Assembly (NCBI RefSeq): GCF_000716535.1
Contig: NZ_JNWV01000004.1
Location: forward strand, 310,001 to 374,000
Length of the DNA stretch: 64,000 nt
Origin: Streptomyces flaveolus
GTDB lineage: Bacteria; Actinomycetota; Actinomycetes; Streptomycetales; Streptomycetaceae
Reading direction: 5' to 3'
Under the pieces are notes generated by a model. That model searched no databases, was not told the DNA's origin, and worked only from the letters and a program-made list of their open reading frames with translations. Below are positions 38,037 to 48,169 of this stretch, piece by piece (position 1 is the first letter of the stretch; each line of letters starts with the position of its first letter). A program made the position numbers and the translations under genes.

Positions 38037-38606
38037 ATGAGCCTGGTGGAACTGATCGCACAGGCCGACGAACGCGCACTGGCCGCCAGTGGATTGGCTT
38101 GTTCGGATCGGTGTCTGCCGCTGCTCGGCGCTGCCGACGAGCTGCTGCGCCCGCTGTGGGCCCGCCTCGCCGACGACTCCGACTGGTCCGCGGACCTGGC
38201 CCTGGCCCGCACCGCGCTCGGCCCCGCGGACCCCGCCGACGACGAGGCCGCGCGGCTCACCCGGCGCATGCTGGAGTCGGCCCCGGCCGAGCGCACCGCC
38301 GGCGCGGTACGGGCCTGGGCCGACGCCTGCTCGGTCGCCTCGTTGCGCGTCCACCGGCTGCTCGACCCCGCCGCGGACGGCGACCCGGCCCCGGACGGCC
38401 TCGGCGCCGGGCGCGCGGGCGACACGGCGGGCCTGCCGCCGCTCGTCGCCGCCGAGCTGCGCCGTCAGGCCGCCGTCCTGGAACTCCTCGCGGGGCACGG
38501 CGCGCAGGGGCTGCGCCGGGCGCTGGAGGTGTCGGTGGAGGGCCGCCGGGTGTTGCGCGCAGTGGTCTCGCGCCGGGCGCGCAGCGTCGCGGAACCGGGT
38601 GCGTGA
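38037..38606 (+). CDS. Unknown Ala-rich helical protein
   Basis: A 189-residue soluble, mostly helical, Ala- and Asp-rich protein. It begins MSLVELIAQADERALAASG and has a Cys in GLACSDRC. I do not recognise any domain. GGGAGG lies five bases before ATG 38037, which supports this start over one 99 bases upstream. The protein could be a small cytoplasmic partner of the following genes. It is separated from the next gene by about 120 bases. Confidence 0.7.
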   Translation: MSLVELIAQADERALAASGLACSDRCLPLLGAADELLRPLWARLADDSDWSADLALARTALGPADPADDEAARLTRRMLESAPAERTAGAVRAWADACSVASLRVHRLLDPAADGDPAPDGLGAGRAGDTAGLPPLVAAELRRQAAVLELLAGHGAQGLRRALEVSVEGRRVLRAVVSRRARSVAEPGA

Positions 38607-38725
38607 GGGGGGTCTGTGACCCTCGTGCGGCGGACGTGGGGTGGTCCTGCGACGGTTGGCCGAACGTCGGGAGAAACGTTTCGAACCACGGTGACGGAAC
38701 TCCGCCCCGGCTCGCTCTTTCCTAT

Positions 38726-39163
38726 GTGACAGCCCAAGTGACGACTCATGTGACAGCTCAGGCGGCCGCCCGGTCCCAGGCAGCACAGCACGAGACCAGG
38801 CCGAGTGCCGCGACCAAGCCCGTGCGGTGGGCGGCGGACGCGGTGGCGACCATGCGCGAGGGCGCGCGCGTACGGCTCGACTACTCGGCGCAGAGCCTGT
38901 GGCGGGTGGACCGGATGATCGAGGAGATACGGCGCGAGGGGCCGCCGTACGCGGCCGTCGAGAGCGTGCTGCGCGGCTTCGGCGCCTACGCCGGCGAGGT
39001 GATCGTCCGGCAGACCGGCGCCGAGTGGTGGGCGACCGGCGGCGAGCACTGGGTGCGCACCCCCGACGGCCGGCTGTGGGACCCCGTCGACGAGGCCCGC
39101 CGCTGCTACGCCGGCCACGGCTCGCTGCGGCTGCTGTGCCGGGACGCGACCGCCCCCGGCTGA
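38726..39163 (+). CDS. Unknown conserved-looking small protein upstream of the sigma factor
   Basis: A protein of up to 145 residues with an Ala/Thr/Gln-rich N terminus, then a folded part: RMIEEIRREGPPYAAVESVLRGFGAYAGEVIVRQTGAEWW, then GEHWVRTPDGRLWDPVDEARR. No domain is recognised. The start is uncertain: three in-frame GTG codons (38726, 38738, 38750) occur in a short repeat of TGTGACAGC type and none has a good ribosome site. It precedes a sigma factor gene by 105 bases. Confidence 0.6.
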   Translation: MTAQVTTHVTAQAAARSQAAQHETRPSAATKPVRWAADAVATMREGARVRLDYSAQSLWRVDRMIEEIRREGPPYAAVESVLRGFGAYAGEVIVRQTGAEWWATGGEHWVRTPDGRLWDPVDEARRCYAGHGSLRLLCRDATAPG

Positions 39164-39268
39164 CCGGTCACGGCCCGGCTGTGACACTTCCGTCGGGGCC
39201 GACGCTGATGATCGTGGAGGGCGGGGACACGGCCGGAGCGTGTCGCACCGTGAGGCAAGCGCCACGCA

Positions 39269-39919
39269 GTGGCCAGGAACTCGGCACGAACGAGGACGGT
39301 CTTGGGCCAGGGAGGGGTACCCCGCCGCCCGCAACCGCGGGACGGGGAACTGGGCGCGGCCGTCGCGCGGGCCCAGGACGGCGACGAGACCGCGTTCGCG
39401 GTGGCCTACCGGATCGTGCAGCCCGGCCTGCTGGGCTATCTGCGGGGTCTGGTCGGCGACGACGCGGAGGACGTCGCCTCCGACGCCTGGCTGGAGATCG
39501 CGCGTGACCTCGGCCGGTTCCGGGGCGACGGCGCGGGCTTCCGCGGCTGGACCGCGACCATCGCCCGGCACCGCGCGCTGGACCATCTGCGTCGGCAGCG
39601 GGTACGGCCCCGGGCGGCGCAGTTGGAGCAGGACGCCCTGGAGCTGCCCGGCCGGCACAGCACCCACGACCAGGCCCTGGAGTCGCTCTCCACCGAACGC
39701 GCGCTGGAACTGGTCCGCGCGCTGCCCCGGGACCAGGCCGAGGCGGTGCTGCTGCGGGTGGTCGTCGGCCTCGACGGCCCGGCCGCGGCCCGCGTCCTCG
39801 GCAAACGCCCCGGCGCCGTCCGTACGGCCGCGTACCGGGGCCTGCGGCGCCTGGCCCGCCAGCTCGGCACGGACGGGACGGCGGACCCGGATCCGCCGGC
39901 GCGGAGTGAGCCGGGGTGA
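39269..39919 (+). CDS. ECF-type RNA polymerase sigma factor, copy 1
   Basis: A 216-residue sigma-70 family protein. Region 2 is AVARAQDGDETAFAVAYRIVQPGLLGYLRGLVGDDAEDVASDAWLEIARDLGRF plus FRGWTATIARHRALDHLRRQ, and region 4 is ERALELVRALPRDQAEAVLLRVVVGLDGPAAARVLGKRPGAVRTAAYRGLRRL, with the helix-turn-helix at the end. The first GTG at 39269 has a weak site; a TTG at 39302 preceded by GAGGA is an alternative. It is about as similar to the sigma factor at 41378 as tandem paralogues are. The following membrane protein gene is probably its regulator. Confidence 0.87.
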   Translation: MARNSARTRTVLGQGGVPRRPQPRDGELGAAVARAQDGDETAFAVAYRIVQPGLLGYLRGLVGDDAEDVASDAWLEIARDLGRFRGDGAGFRGWTATIARHRALDHLRRQRVRPRAAQLEQDALELPGRHSTHDQALESLSTERALELVRALPRDQAEAVLLRVVVGLDGPAAARVLGKRPGAVRTAAYRGLRRLARQLGTDGTADPDPPARSEPG

Positions 39920-40236
39920 ACGTGCCGACGGGTGCGGGACGTATGTACGGGCGTGGAGAGTCGGCTCCGCGGACGTCTCCGGCGTCGGCGGAAGCGGTGT
40001 TCGGGGCCTGGCTTCCGGCGCCGGGGGCCTCTGGGCCGGGGTGGCTCTGGGGCTCGGGTGCGGTGGGCGTACGGCTCCGCTGGTCCGCCGGTTCGGGCGC
40101 GGGGCTGTGACGACCGGCGGGCGCGGGTGCGCGGCCGTGACGGCCGACAGGTGTGGGCGCCGGGGGTTTCGGCGGGTGGGCGCGGGTGGATCGGCGTACG
40201 GAGTTCCGGGTGGACCGGATGAGGGCGGGAACGGGC
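39920..40236. other. 317 bases without a clear gene between sigma 1 and its membrane partner
   Basis: The stretch is extremely G-rich and T-poor, with many GGGT and GGCG runs. A 64-codon GTG reading frame overlaps the sigma stop (39916-40110), but it has no domain, no ribosome site and odd composition, so I do not annotate it. An in-frame GTG at 40153 would extend the next gene by 28 codons. In the second module the sigma and membrane genes overlap directly, so this gap may be remnant or leader sequence. No strong hairpin or operator was found. Confidence 0.5.
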
Positions 40237-41085
40237 ATGGGTGAACGGCGCAGCGGCGGCGGACCGGCCGGTCGTCGGCGTGCGCACCCCGGCGGTGCCG
40301 TCGCCGCGCCGGACCCGGCGGACGCCTCCGGGCTGGAGACGCGGTTCGCCGCCGCGCTGCGCGCCGACCGCGTCGACGCCGAGGCCGAGCGCGGCGCCGT
40401 CGCCGCCTTCCGCGCCGCGCGCGACGCGGGGGCGCACGACGCGCGGACCCGCGCCCGGGACGACTGGCGGCCCGGGCGGCCGGCACCCGCCCGCCGCTCG
40501 CTGCGGACCACTCTCTCGCTCGCGCTGGCGAGCCTCACGCTGGGCGGAGTCGCCGTCGCGGCCATCGGCTCCGCCGGGTCCGGCACGCACGACGACGACC
40601 GGAGCCGATCGCCACGGTCCACGCCACCGGCGGCGAGCACTCCGTCCGCCTCGGCCGACGCCCCGGCAGCCGGGCCCGCGGACACCCCGTCCGCGGATCG
40701 CCCCGGGCAGTCGGCCGCCGCCCAGGACACCCTCGCCCGCTGCCGCGCCTACACGCGGGCCGGGGAACGCGGCGGCGCGCTGGACACGGCGGCCTGGCAG
40801 CGGCTCGTCACGGCGGCGGGGGGAGCAGGGAAGGTCGCCGCCTACTGCGCCGCTCGCTCGGAGCGGAAGCAGGGCGAGAACACCGACGACGCGGGCACGT
40901 CCGGCAACACCGGCAACACCGGCACCACCGGCAATGCGGGCACCACCGGCAGTACCGCTGACAGCGGTAGCGGGGAGAGCAAGGGTGGCGGCAGCCGGGG
41001 GAACGCGGCCGCGGGGAACTCGGCCGGCGGCGCAGCGGCCGGAGGTAAGGCGGCCGGCGGTGACTCCTCCGGCGGCAAGCCGTAA
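40237..41085 (+). CDS. Single-pass membrane protein paired with sigma factor 1
   Basis: A 282-residue protein. An N-terminal cytoplasmic helical part (GLETRFAAALRADRVDAEAERGAVAAFRAAR) is followed by one transmembrane helix (LSLALASLTLGGVAVAAIGS). The outer part is Ser/Pro-rich with a short conserved patch TLARCRAYTRAGERGGALDTAAWQRLVTAAGGAGKVAAYCAA and a Gly/Asn/Thr-rich low-complexity tail. The same order occurs in the paralogue at 42040. By position it could be an anti-sigma factor, though no HRXXXCXXC zinc motif is seen. ATG 40237 fits where the alignment with the paralogue starts. Confidence 0.72.
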   Translation: MGERRSGGGPAGRRRAHPGGAVAAPDPADASGLETRFAAALRADRVDAEAERGAVAAFRAARDAGAHDARTRARDDWRPGRPAPARRSLRTTLSLALASLTLGGVAVAAIGSAGSGTHDDDRSRSPRSTPPAASTPSASADAPAAGPADTPSADRPGQSAAAQDTLARCRAYTRAGERGGALDTAAWQRLVTAAGGAGKVAAYCAARSERKQGENTDDAGTSGNTGNTGTTGNAGTTGSTADSGSGESKGGGSRGNAAAGNSAGGAAAGGKAAGGDSSGGKP

Positions 41086-41109
41086 GGCATCGGCCGACCC
41101 GCGAAGGCA

Positions 41110-41151
41110 ACGGCCGGGGCCGCCACCCCCCACAGGAGAGGCCCCGGCCGT
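41110..41151. terminator. Terminator hairpin between the two sigma modules
   Basis: Perfect 12-bp stem ACGGCCGGGGCC/GGCCCCGGCCGT (41110-41121 with 41140-41151), 18-base loop, 24 bases after the stop of the first membrane protein gene. It probably ends transcription of module 1 and insulates module 2. Confidence 0.75.
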
Positions 41152-41377
41152 CGCGCGGACGGGCCGCGCGCGGCCCGTACTCTCTTCAGCGCCGCGGGTG
41201 CGGTTTCTGTCACACCCCGCCACACCGCGGCCACATCGCGACCCCCTCCCGGCCTCACGCTGCGCACATCCGAACCCGGTCACGAGTTAGTTGCATCTTC
41301 TACAGACATGGACGAGCAGCGGTTCACGCCGTAACGTGCCTTTCGCGCCGACCGAAGACAGGCGTAAAGGGAGTACG

Positions 41378-42040
41378 GTGCTGGGGGACGACGCGGAGCT
41401 GACCGCCGCGGTGCGTGCGGCACAGGACGGAGACGAGACCGCGTTCCGTACGGTGTACCGCGCGGTGCACCCGCGCCTGCTCGGATACGTCCGCACCCTG
41501 GTCGGCGACCTGGACGCTGAGGACGTCGCGTCCGAGGCCTGGCTCCAGATCGCCCGCGACCTGGACCGCTTCAGCGGTGACGCCGACCGGTTCCGCGGCT
41601 GGGCCGCCCGGATCGCGCGAAACCGCGCCCTGGACCACATACGCATGCGGGGCCGCCGCCCCGCCATAGGTGGCGACGAGACCGAGCTGACCGGCCGCGC
41701 CGCCGAGTCCGACACGGCCGGCGAGGCCATCGAGGCCCTGGCCACCGACAGCACCCTCTCCCTGATCGCCCGGCTCCCGCAGGACCAGGCCGAGGCGGTC
41801 GTCCTGCGCGTGGTCGTGGGCCTCGACGCCAAGACCGCCGCCGAGACCCTCGGCAAACGCGCGGGCGCCGTCCGGACCGCCGCCCACCGTGGTCTGAAGC
41901 GCCTCGCGGAGCTGATCGGCGCCGATCCGGAATCGGCGGGCGGACTCGACGCGCTCCCCCCACAAAGAGAACCGCGCCGGGGCGCGGTGACGTCCGCAAC
42001 TGTGACGCATACGCGTGCGCGGACGCAGAAGGACATGTGA
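41378..42040 (+). CDS. ECF-type RNA polymerase sigma factor, copy 2
   Basis: A 220-residue sigma-70 family protein paralogous to the one at 39269. Region 2: ELTAAVRAAQDGDETAFRTVYRAVHPRLLGYVRTLVGDLDAEDVASEAWLQIARDLDRF and FRGWAARIARNRALDHIRMRG. Region 4: STLSLIARLPQDQAEAVVLRVVVGLDAKTAAETLGKRAGAVRTAAHRGLKRL. GTG 41378 is chosen for AAGGGAG five bases upstream. Its stop overlaps the start of its membrane partner by one base (TGATG), so their synthesis is coupled. The last 30 residues are an unstructured Thr/Arg-rich tail. Confidence 0.92.
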   Translation: MLGDDAELTAAVRAAQDGDETAFRTVYRAVHPRLLGYVRTLVGDLDAEDVASEAWLQIARDLDRFSGDADRFRGWAARIARNRALDHIRMRGRRPAIGGDETELTGRAAESDTAGEAIEALATDSTLSLIARLPQDQAEAVVLRVVVGLDAKTAAETLGKRAGAVRTAAHRGLKRLAELIGADPESAGGLDALPPQREPRRGAVTSATVTHTRARTQKDM

Positions 42041-43236
42041 TGGCCGACGAGCAGTACAAGTGGCTGAACCGGGAGACGGCGGAACGCCTGCTGCGCGGTG
42101 AGCCACTGGAAGCCGTCGACCCCTCCGCCCGTGACCAGGCCGAACGTCTCTCCCGGGCGCTCGGCGCGCTGTCCGAGCAGGCGGCGCCCGCACCCGGTGA
42201 ACTGCCCGGCGAGCAGGCCGCCCTGGCCGCGTTCCGCAAGGTCCGCGAGGCCGCCGAGGCGGAGCGCACCGCCGCCGCGCACGCCCCCGCCGCCCCCCGC
42301 ACCCCCGCACGCGGCACCGACGCCGGCCTGGTCCGCATCGGCGCCCCGGCCCGTACCGGAATCCGCACCCGGCGCTCCCGCCGGGGCCGACCGGTGCGCC
42401 TGGCCCTCGCCGCGGCGGTGGCCGCGGGCACGCTCGGCGGGGTCGCCGTGGCCGCCGGCAGCGGAGTGCTGCCCACGCCGTTCGACGACGAGCACCCCCG
42501 CCCCGCCACTTCCGTGTCCCCCGACACGACCACCGGACAGCCGCTCGCCTCACCGTCCGCACCGGGTGACGGGACCGGGACGGGCGCACCGGACGGCGGT
42601 ACGCGTGGGCGGAGCGGTGGCACCGACGACGAGGCCGCGGGGACGGACGACGGCGCCGGCCGGAACGCCGTACCCGGCTCCGGAGCCCCCTCCGCGACGT
42701 CCGGCACCGGGTGGCTCGGCGCCCCCGCGGCCTGTCGTGCGCTGCGGGACGGCAAGGACCTGGACGCCGGCCGCAAGCGCGCCCTGGAACGCCTGGCGGG
42801 CGGCCCCGGCCGCGTGACCACGTACTGCAAGGTGCTGCTGGGCGCCGGTGACTCCGCCTCCGGCGGCACGGGCGGCGCGAACAGCGGCGGCAGCGGCGGG
42901 AACACCACCGGCCAGGGCTCGGACAACGGCAAGGGCGAGGGCAAGGACGGCGGAAAGGACGGGGGCAAGGGCAAGGGCGACGACGGCCCGGCCGGCCCGG
43001 GCGGCGGCAAGGGCAACGGCAAAGACGCTGGTAAGGGCGGCGGCAAGGGCGGCAGCGGCAAAGACGGTGGCAAGGACAGCGGCAAGGGCGGAGGCAAGGG
43101 CGGCGGCGGCAAGGGCGGCGGCCTGCACCGCGATGGCGCAGCCCCCGCTCCCTCGGCCTACGCGCCCGCGCACCCCGGCGCATCCGGCAACGGCTCCACG
43201 ACGGCGTCACCGACTCCGACGTACACCGCGCTCTGA
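42040..43236 (+). CDS. Single-pass membrane protein paired with sigma factor 2
   Basis: A 398-residue protein. The cytoplasmic N terminus (YKWLNRETAERLLRGEPLEAVDP, DQAERLSRALGALSEQ, ALAAFRKVREAAEAE) precedes one helix (LALAAAVAAGTLGGVAVAAGSG). The outer part has a Thr/Asp/Gly-rich stretch, a conserved patch ACRALRDGKDLDAGRKRALERLAGGPGRVTTYCKVLLG, then about 90 residues of Gly/Lys repeats (GGKGGGKDGGKG type, 42900-43120). It is the probable regulator of the coupled sigma factor. The basic tail could bind wall anions such as teichoic-type polymers or DNA; this is inference. No known anti-sigma zinc motif. Confidence 0.78.
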   Translation: MADEQYKWLNRETAERLLRGEPLEAVDPSARDQAERLSRALGALSEQAAPAPGELPGEQAALAAFRKVREAAEAERTAAAHAPAAPRTPARGTDAGLVRIGAPARTGIRTRRSRRGRPVRLALAAAVAAGTLGGVAVAAGSGVLPTPFDDEHPRPATSVSPDTTTGQPLASPSAPGDGTGTGAPDGGTRGRSGGTDDEAAGTDDGAGRNAVPGSGAPSATSGTGWLGAPAACRALRDGKDLDAGRKRALERLAGGPGRVTTYCKVLLGAGDSASGGTGGANSGGSGGNTTGQGSDNGKGEGKDGGKDGGKGKGDDGPAGPGGGKGNGKDAGKGGGKGGSGKDGGKDSGKGGGKGGGGKGGGLHRDGAAPAPSAYAPAHPGASGNGSTTASPTPTYTAL

Positions 43237-43273
43237 TCCACGTCACCCCGTCTGACCTGCGCTTTTGCGAGCA

Positions 43274-43288
43274 CCGAAAATATTTCGG
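43274..43288. promoter_or_regulatory. AT-rich palindrome after sigma module 2
   Basis: CCGAAAATATTTCGG, 6-bp arms CCGAAA/TTTCGG around ATA, lies 38 bases after the end of the membrane protein gene. It stands out by AT content in a region of over 70% GC. It may be an operator or part of a terminator; no gene start is directly beside it. Confidence 0.45.
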
Positions 43289-43397
43289 CGCGAGGTGTGA
43301 CGTTTCTGGAGCCCGTGACGCAGTAATGAGTGAGCCGACTGGTCATCGGCCGTCGCACGGAGCCGGGGTTCCCCCCGTACCCGCGGCTCGTGCACCT

Positions 43398-43436
43398 GGC
43401 GCGGGCGGGACACGTTCCCCCGGTCCCGCCCGCGCC
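43398..43436. terminator. Terminator of the L,D-transpeptidase gene
   Basis: Perfect 14-bp stem GGCGCGGGCGGGAC/GTCCCGCCCGCGCC (43398-43411 with 43423-43436), 11-base loop, 29 bases downstream of the stop of the leftward gene that ends at 43466. It also ends rightward transcription from the sigma module. Confidence 0.75.
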
Positions 43437-43465
43437 CCGCAAGCCACCGCCCTCGGCAGGACCTC

Positions 43466-44359
43466 TCACCAGGACACGACGACCTTGTCGCCGATCCTCA
43501 CCTGCGCGAAGAGCCGCGCGATCGCCGTCTCGTCCCGGACGTTGACGCATCCGTGGGAACCGCCCGCGTAGCCGCGCGCCGCGAAGTCGTACGAGTAGTG
43601 GACCGCCTGGCCACCGCTGAAGAACATGGCGTACGGCATCGGCGAGTGATAGATGGTCGACACATGGTGCCGTGACTTCCAGTAGACGGTGAACACACCT
43701 TCGCGGGTCGGGGTGTACTGCGCGCCGAACCGCACCGCCATCGTGGACAGGGTCCGTCCGTCGACCATCCAGCGCAGGGTCCGGCTGGTCTTGCTGATGC
43801 ACAGCACCCGCCCGGTCAGACAGCGCGGATCCGGTGCGGCGGCCGGCTGACCGGCCCCCGGATACAGCTCCGCCCTGCCCGGCGGACGCGTCATCGCCAC
43901 CAGCCGCTGCCAGGTGACGGCGTCCGTCGCGCCGGTCCGGGGCAGCCCGCGCTTGCCCTGGAAGCCCTTGACGGCCTGCTCGGTCGGGCCGTCGTACGAC
44001 CCGGTCGGCCCCACGGCCAGCCAGGCCACCTGGCGCAGCCGCGCCTGGAGTTCCCGCACGGCCGGCCCGTCGTCCCCGCGCGACCACAGCACCCGCGGCG
44101 CGGGCACGGCGGGCGCGGCGGGCGTGACGCTCGGCGGGGCGGCCGGTGTGGCCGTCGGCGGGGCGGCCGGTGCCGTCCGGGCGGGGCCGGACCCCGGACT
44201 GCTCCGGGCGGTGCCGGAACGCGCACCGCTCGGCACTTCCACATGGACCGGCAGGCCTTGTTTCCCATCGGCGCCCGCCGGCTGCACGGTGCACCCGCAG
44301 AGCGCGGCGAGTGCGGCGGCCGAGGCGAGCAGAGCGGCAGATCTCCCCGGGATCCTCAT
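43466..44359 (-). CDS. L,D-transpeptidase (YkuD) lipoprotein with peptidoglycan-binding domain
   Basis: An exported wall enzyme, 297 residues. Signal peptide with lipobox ALCGC ends near residue 22. After a Pro/Ala/Thr linker comes a PG_binding_1 domain ([34 protein letters not shown], about 100-150). The YkuD domain fills the C-terminal half: [15 protein letters not shown] at its start and the catalytic motif [23 protein letters not shown] with His and the nucleophilic Cys. It would form 3-3 cross-links or attach proteins to peptidoglycan. Start ATG 44359 is chosen from the signal peptide. It is divergent from the mutase gene, 81 bases away. Confidence 0.92.
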   Translation of the reverse strand: MRIPGRSAALLASAAALAALCGCTVQPAGADGKQGLPVHVEVPSGARSGTARSSPGSGPARTAPAAPPTATPAAPPSVTPAAPAVPAPRVLWSRGDDGPAVRELQARLRQVAWLAVGPTGSYDGPTEQAVKGFQGKRGLPRTGATDAVTWQRLVAMTRPPGRAELYPGAGQPAAAPDPRCLTGRVLCISKTSRTLRWMVDGRTLSTMAVRFGAQYTPTREGVFTVYWKSRHHVSTIYHSPMPYAMFFSGGQAVHYSYDFAARGYAGGSHGCVNVRDETAIARLFAQVRIGDKVVVSW

Positions 44360-44440
44360 GCCCGGGATGCTTCCCCGCGTGACCGCCGCCGAACTACGGG
44401 GCATGGTGAGGAGTACCCGTCCTACCGCGCGGAGGCAGCG

Positions 44441-46033
<1,593 letters not shown>

Positions 46034-46096
46034 GCCCCTGGGCGCCCTTCCGGAGGCGGAGGACCGGGTGTCACAGCCCCGTGCGACACTCCCTCC

Positions 46097-46741
46097 ATGT
46101 TCGGCGTCATCGACCTCCCCACCTATCTCGCGGGCCTGATCCTGATCGTGCTGCTGCCCGGCCCCAACTCCCTCTACGTCCTCTCCGTGGCCGCCCGCCG
46201 CGGTGTGCGGGCCGGTTACACGGCCGCCGCCGGTGTGTGGTGCGGGGACACCGTGCTGATGACGCTGTCCGCGGCCGGTGTCGCTTCGCTGCTCCAGGGG
46301 AACGCGCTGCTGTTCGGGATCGTGAAGTACGCCGGTGCCGGATATCTGAGCTGGCTGGCGATCGGCATGCTGCGGGCCGCCCGGCAGATGTGGCGGACCC
46401 GGCGGGAGCGGGCCGTCGAGGAGGCCGCGCCCGCCCGGGGCACGGACGAGCGGCCCTTCCGCCGCGCGCTCGTCGTCAGCCTGTTCAACCCCAAGGCGAT
46501 CCTCTTCTTCGTCGCCTTCTTCGTGCAGTTCGTCGACCCGGGCTACGCCTACCCGGCCCTCTCCTTCGTCGTCCTCGGCGCCTTCGCGCAGCTCGCCAGC
46601 GCGCTCTATCTCAGCGCCCTGATATTCGGCGGCACGCGGCTGGCCGCGGCGTTCCGGCGGCGCAAGGGGCTGTCGGCCACCGCCACGTCGGCGGCGGGTG
46701 CGCTGTTCCTGGGGTTCGCGGTGAAGCTTTCGCTCGCCTGA
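46097..46741 (+). CDS. LysE/RhtB family amino acid exporter (LeuE-like)
   Basis: A 214-residue membrane exporter with six helices. Family hallmarks are LPTYLAGLILIVLLPGPNSLYVLSVAARRGVRAGYTAAAG and VVSLFNPKAILFFVAFFVQFV. The best fit is the LeuE subgroup, which exports leucine and related neutral amino acids; this is only by resemblance. It lies 63 bases after the mutase gene with no clear terminator and may be cotranscribed. Confidence 0.88.
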   Translation: MFGVIDLPTYLAGLILIVLLPGPNSLYVLSVAARRGVRAGYTAAAGVWCGDTVLMTLSAAGVASLLQGNALLFGIVKYAGAGYLSWLAIGMLRAARQMWRTRRERAVEEAAPARGTDERPFRRALVVSLFNPKAILFFVAFFVQFVDPGYAYPALSFVVLGAFAQLASALYLSALIFGGTRLAAAFRRRKGLSATATSAAGALFLGFAVKLSLA

Positions 46742-46776
46742 TCGCTCGCTGGAATCGCCGGAGACGGGGGTTTCCC

Positions 46777-48159
46777 CTACGGCGTTGTGAAAGCTCCCGT
46801 CTTCTTCGCGTAGTCCGCCAGGCCCTCCGTCGTCTCTCCCGCCCAGCCCACATACCCGTCCGGGCGGATCAGGAAGACGCCCTCGCCGTATGACCGCGGG
46901 GCCGTGGGGAGCGAGCGCACCCCCGCCGGCGACGCTCCCAACAGAGTCCAGTGCGGGCCCTGGAACGCGTCGAAGAGGCGGACGCCTGCCACCGTGCCGT
47001 CCGGGGCGCGGTCGCCCGCGCGGAGGCCCTCCGTCGTCCCGCGCGTGTCCACGCTGAGGGACGACTCCCGGTAGCCCACGCCGAGTTGGACCGTCGCCCG
47101 GCCCCGCTTGATCTCTCCCCGGTGGACCCCCGTCGACAGGTCCAGCATGGCGGCGGCGTTCGCGCGGCGCTCCTCCTCGTACGTGTCCAGCAGGGCTTCC
47201 GGTGCTCCGCCCCGGAGCACCGCGCCCAGCTTCCAGCCGAGGTTGTAGGCGTCCTGGACGCTGGTGTTCAGGCCTTGGCCGCCCGCCGGGGAGTGGACGT
47301 GGGCCGCGTCGCCGGCGAGGAAGACCCGGCCCGCCCGGAACCGGTCCGCCAGGGCGGCGCGCGGGCGGAAGTCGGAGGCCCAGCGCAGCTCCGTGACGGC
47401 GTCGGCGTCCAGGTGCGTGGAGGTGGCGACCAGCTTGCGGATGCCGTCCAGGGACAGGTCGGCCTCCTCGGCTTCCGGTAGGCGTGCCAGGAGCTGGAAG
47501 TAGTCGGTGCCGGCTAGCGGGCACAGGGCGAGGCCGCTGCCGCCGGTCCCCGGGAACGTGTGCCAGTGGTCCCGGTCCAGGCCCCGCACCCGTACGTCCG
47601 CCACCAGGAACGGCACCGGATCGACCGTCTCCCCGGTCATGCCCACCCCCAGTGCGCGCCGGACCGCCGAGCGGCCGCCGTCCGCCGCCACCACGTAGGC
47701 CGCACGGAGGGTCGTACCGTCGGCGCACGACACCGTCACGCCCTCCGCGTCCTGCGTCAGACCGGTCACCTCCCGGCCGAAGACGACCCGGCCTGCCCCG
47801 TACCGTTCGGTCAGCCGCGTGTACAGCACCTCCTGCGTCCGCCACTGCGCGACCATCAGCGGATCGGTGTACGGCGTGCCCTCGTCCGCCGGGATCTCCT
47901 CGAACATCGGCTGGTCGCCGAGCCGCTGGCCGTCCCGCCAGATCAGCCGGGGCGGGTAGGGGCCGCCGGCCGCCCGGATCGCCTCCAGGACGCCCAGGTC
48001 GGCGAAGACTTCCTGGGTGCGGGGCTGGATCCCCTTGCCGCGCGAACCGGGGAAGAGCGCCTCCCCCCGCTCCACCACCAGTGCGTCCACCCCGCGCCGG
48101 GCGAGGTCGAGGGCCAGTGTCAGGCCCGTCGGGCCCGCACCCACGATCAGTACATCCAT
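46777..48159 (-). CDS. FAD-dependent aromatic monooxygenase (PheA/TfdB family)
   Basis: Class-A flavoprotein monooxygenase, 460 residues, NAD(P)H-dependent hydroxylase of aromatic or polyketide compounds. FAD motif VLIVGAGPTGLTLALDLARRG, then the RSRGKGIQPRTQEVFADLG segment of the family, DG motif YVVAADGGRSAVRR, and FLAGDAAHVHSPAGGQGLNTSVQDAYNLGWKL. The C-terminal thioredoxin-like part is short. It is divergent from a TetR_C type repressor with two palindromes between them, an arrangement typical of inducible drug-modifying or catabolic oxygenases (compare rifampicin and tetracycline monooxygenases). Substrate unknown. Confidence 0.9.
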   Translation of the reverse strand: MDVLIVGAGPTGLTLALDLARRGVDALVVERGEALFPGSRGKGIQPRTQEVFADLGVLEAIRAAGGPYPPRLIWRDGQRLGDQPMFEEIPADEGTPYTDPLMVAQWRTQEVLYTRLTERYGAGRVVFGREVTGLTQDAEGVTVSCADGTTLRAAYVVAADGGRSAVRRALGVGMTGETVDPVPFLVADVRVRGLDRDHWHTFPGTGGSGLALCPLAGTDYFQLLARLPEAEEADLSLDGIRKLVATSTHLDADAVTELRWASDFRPRAALADRFRAGRVFLAGDAAHVHSPAGGQGLNTSVQDAYNLGWKLGAVLRGGAPEALLDTYEEERRANAAAMLDLSTGVHRGEIKRGRATVQLGVGYRESSLSVDTRGTTEGLRAGDRAPDGTVAGVRLFDAFQGPHWTLLGASPAGVRSLPTAPRSYGEGVFLIRPDGYVGWAGETTEGLADYAKKTGAFTTP

Positions 48160-48169
48160 GGCATATCCC

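Noticed and set aside
39916..40110. Small gene overlapping the sigma 1 stop (64 codons, GTGA junction)
   Set aside because: No ribosome site, no domain, and skewed composition; the paralogous module has no equivalent.
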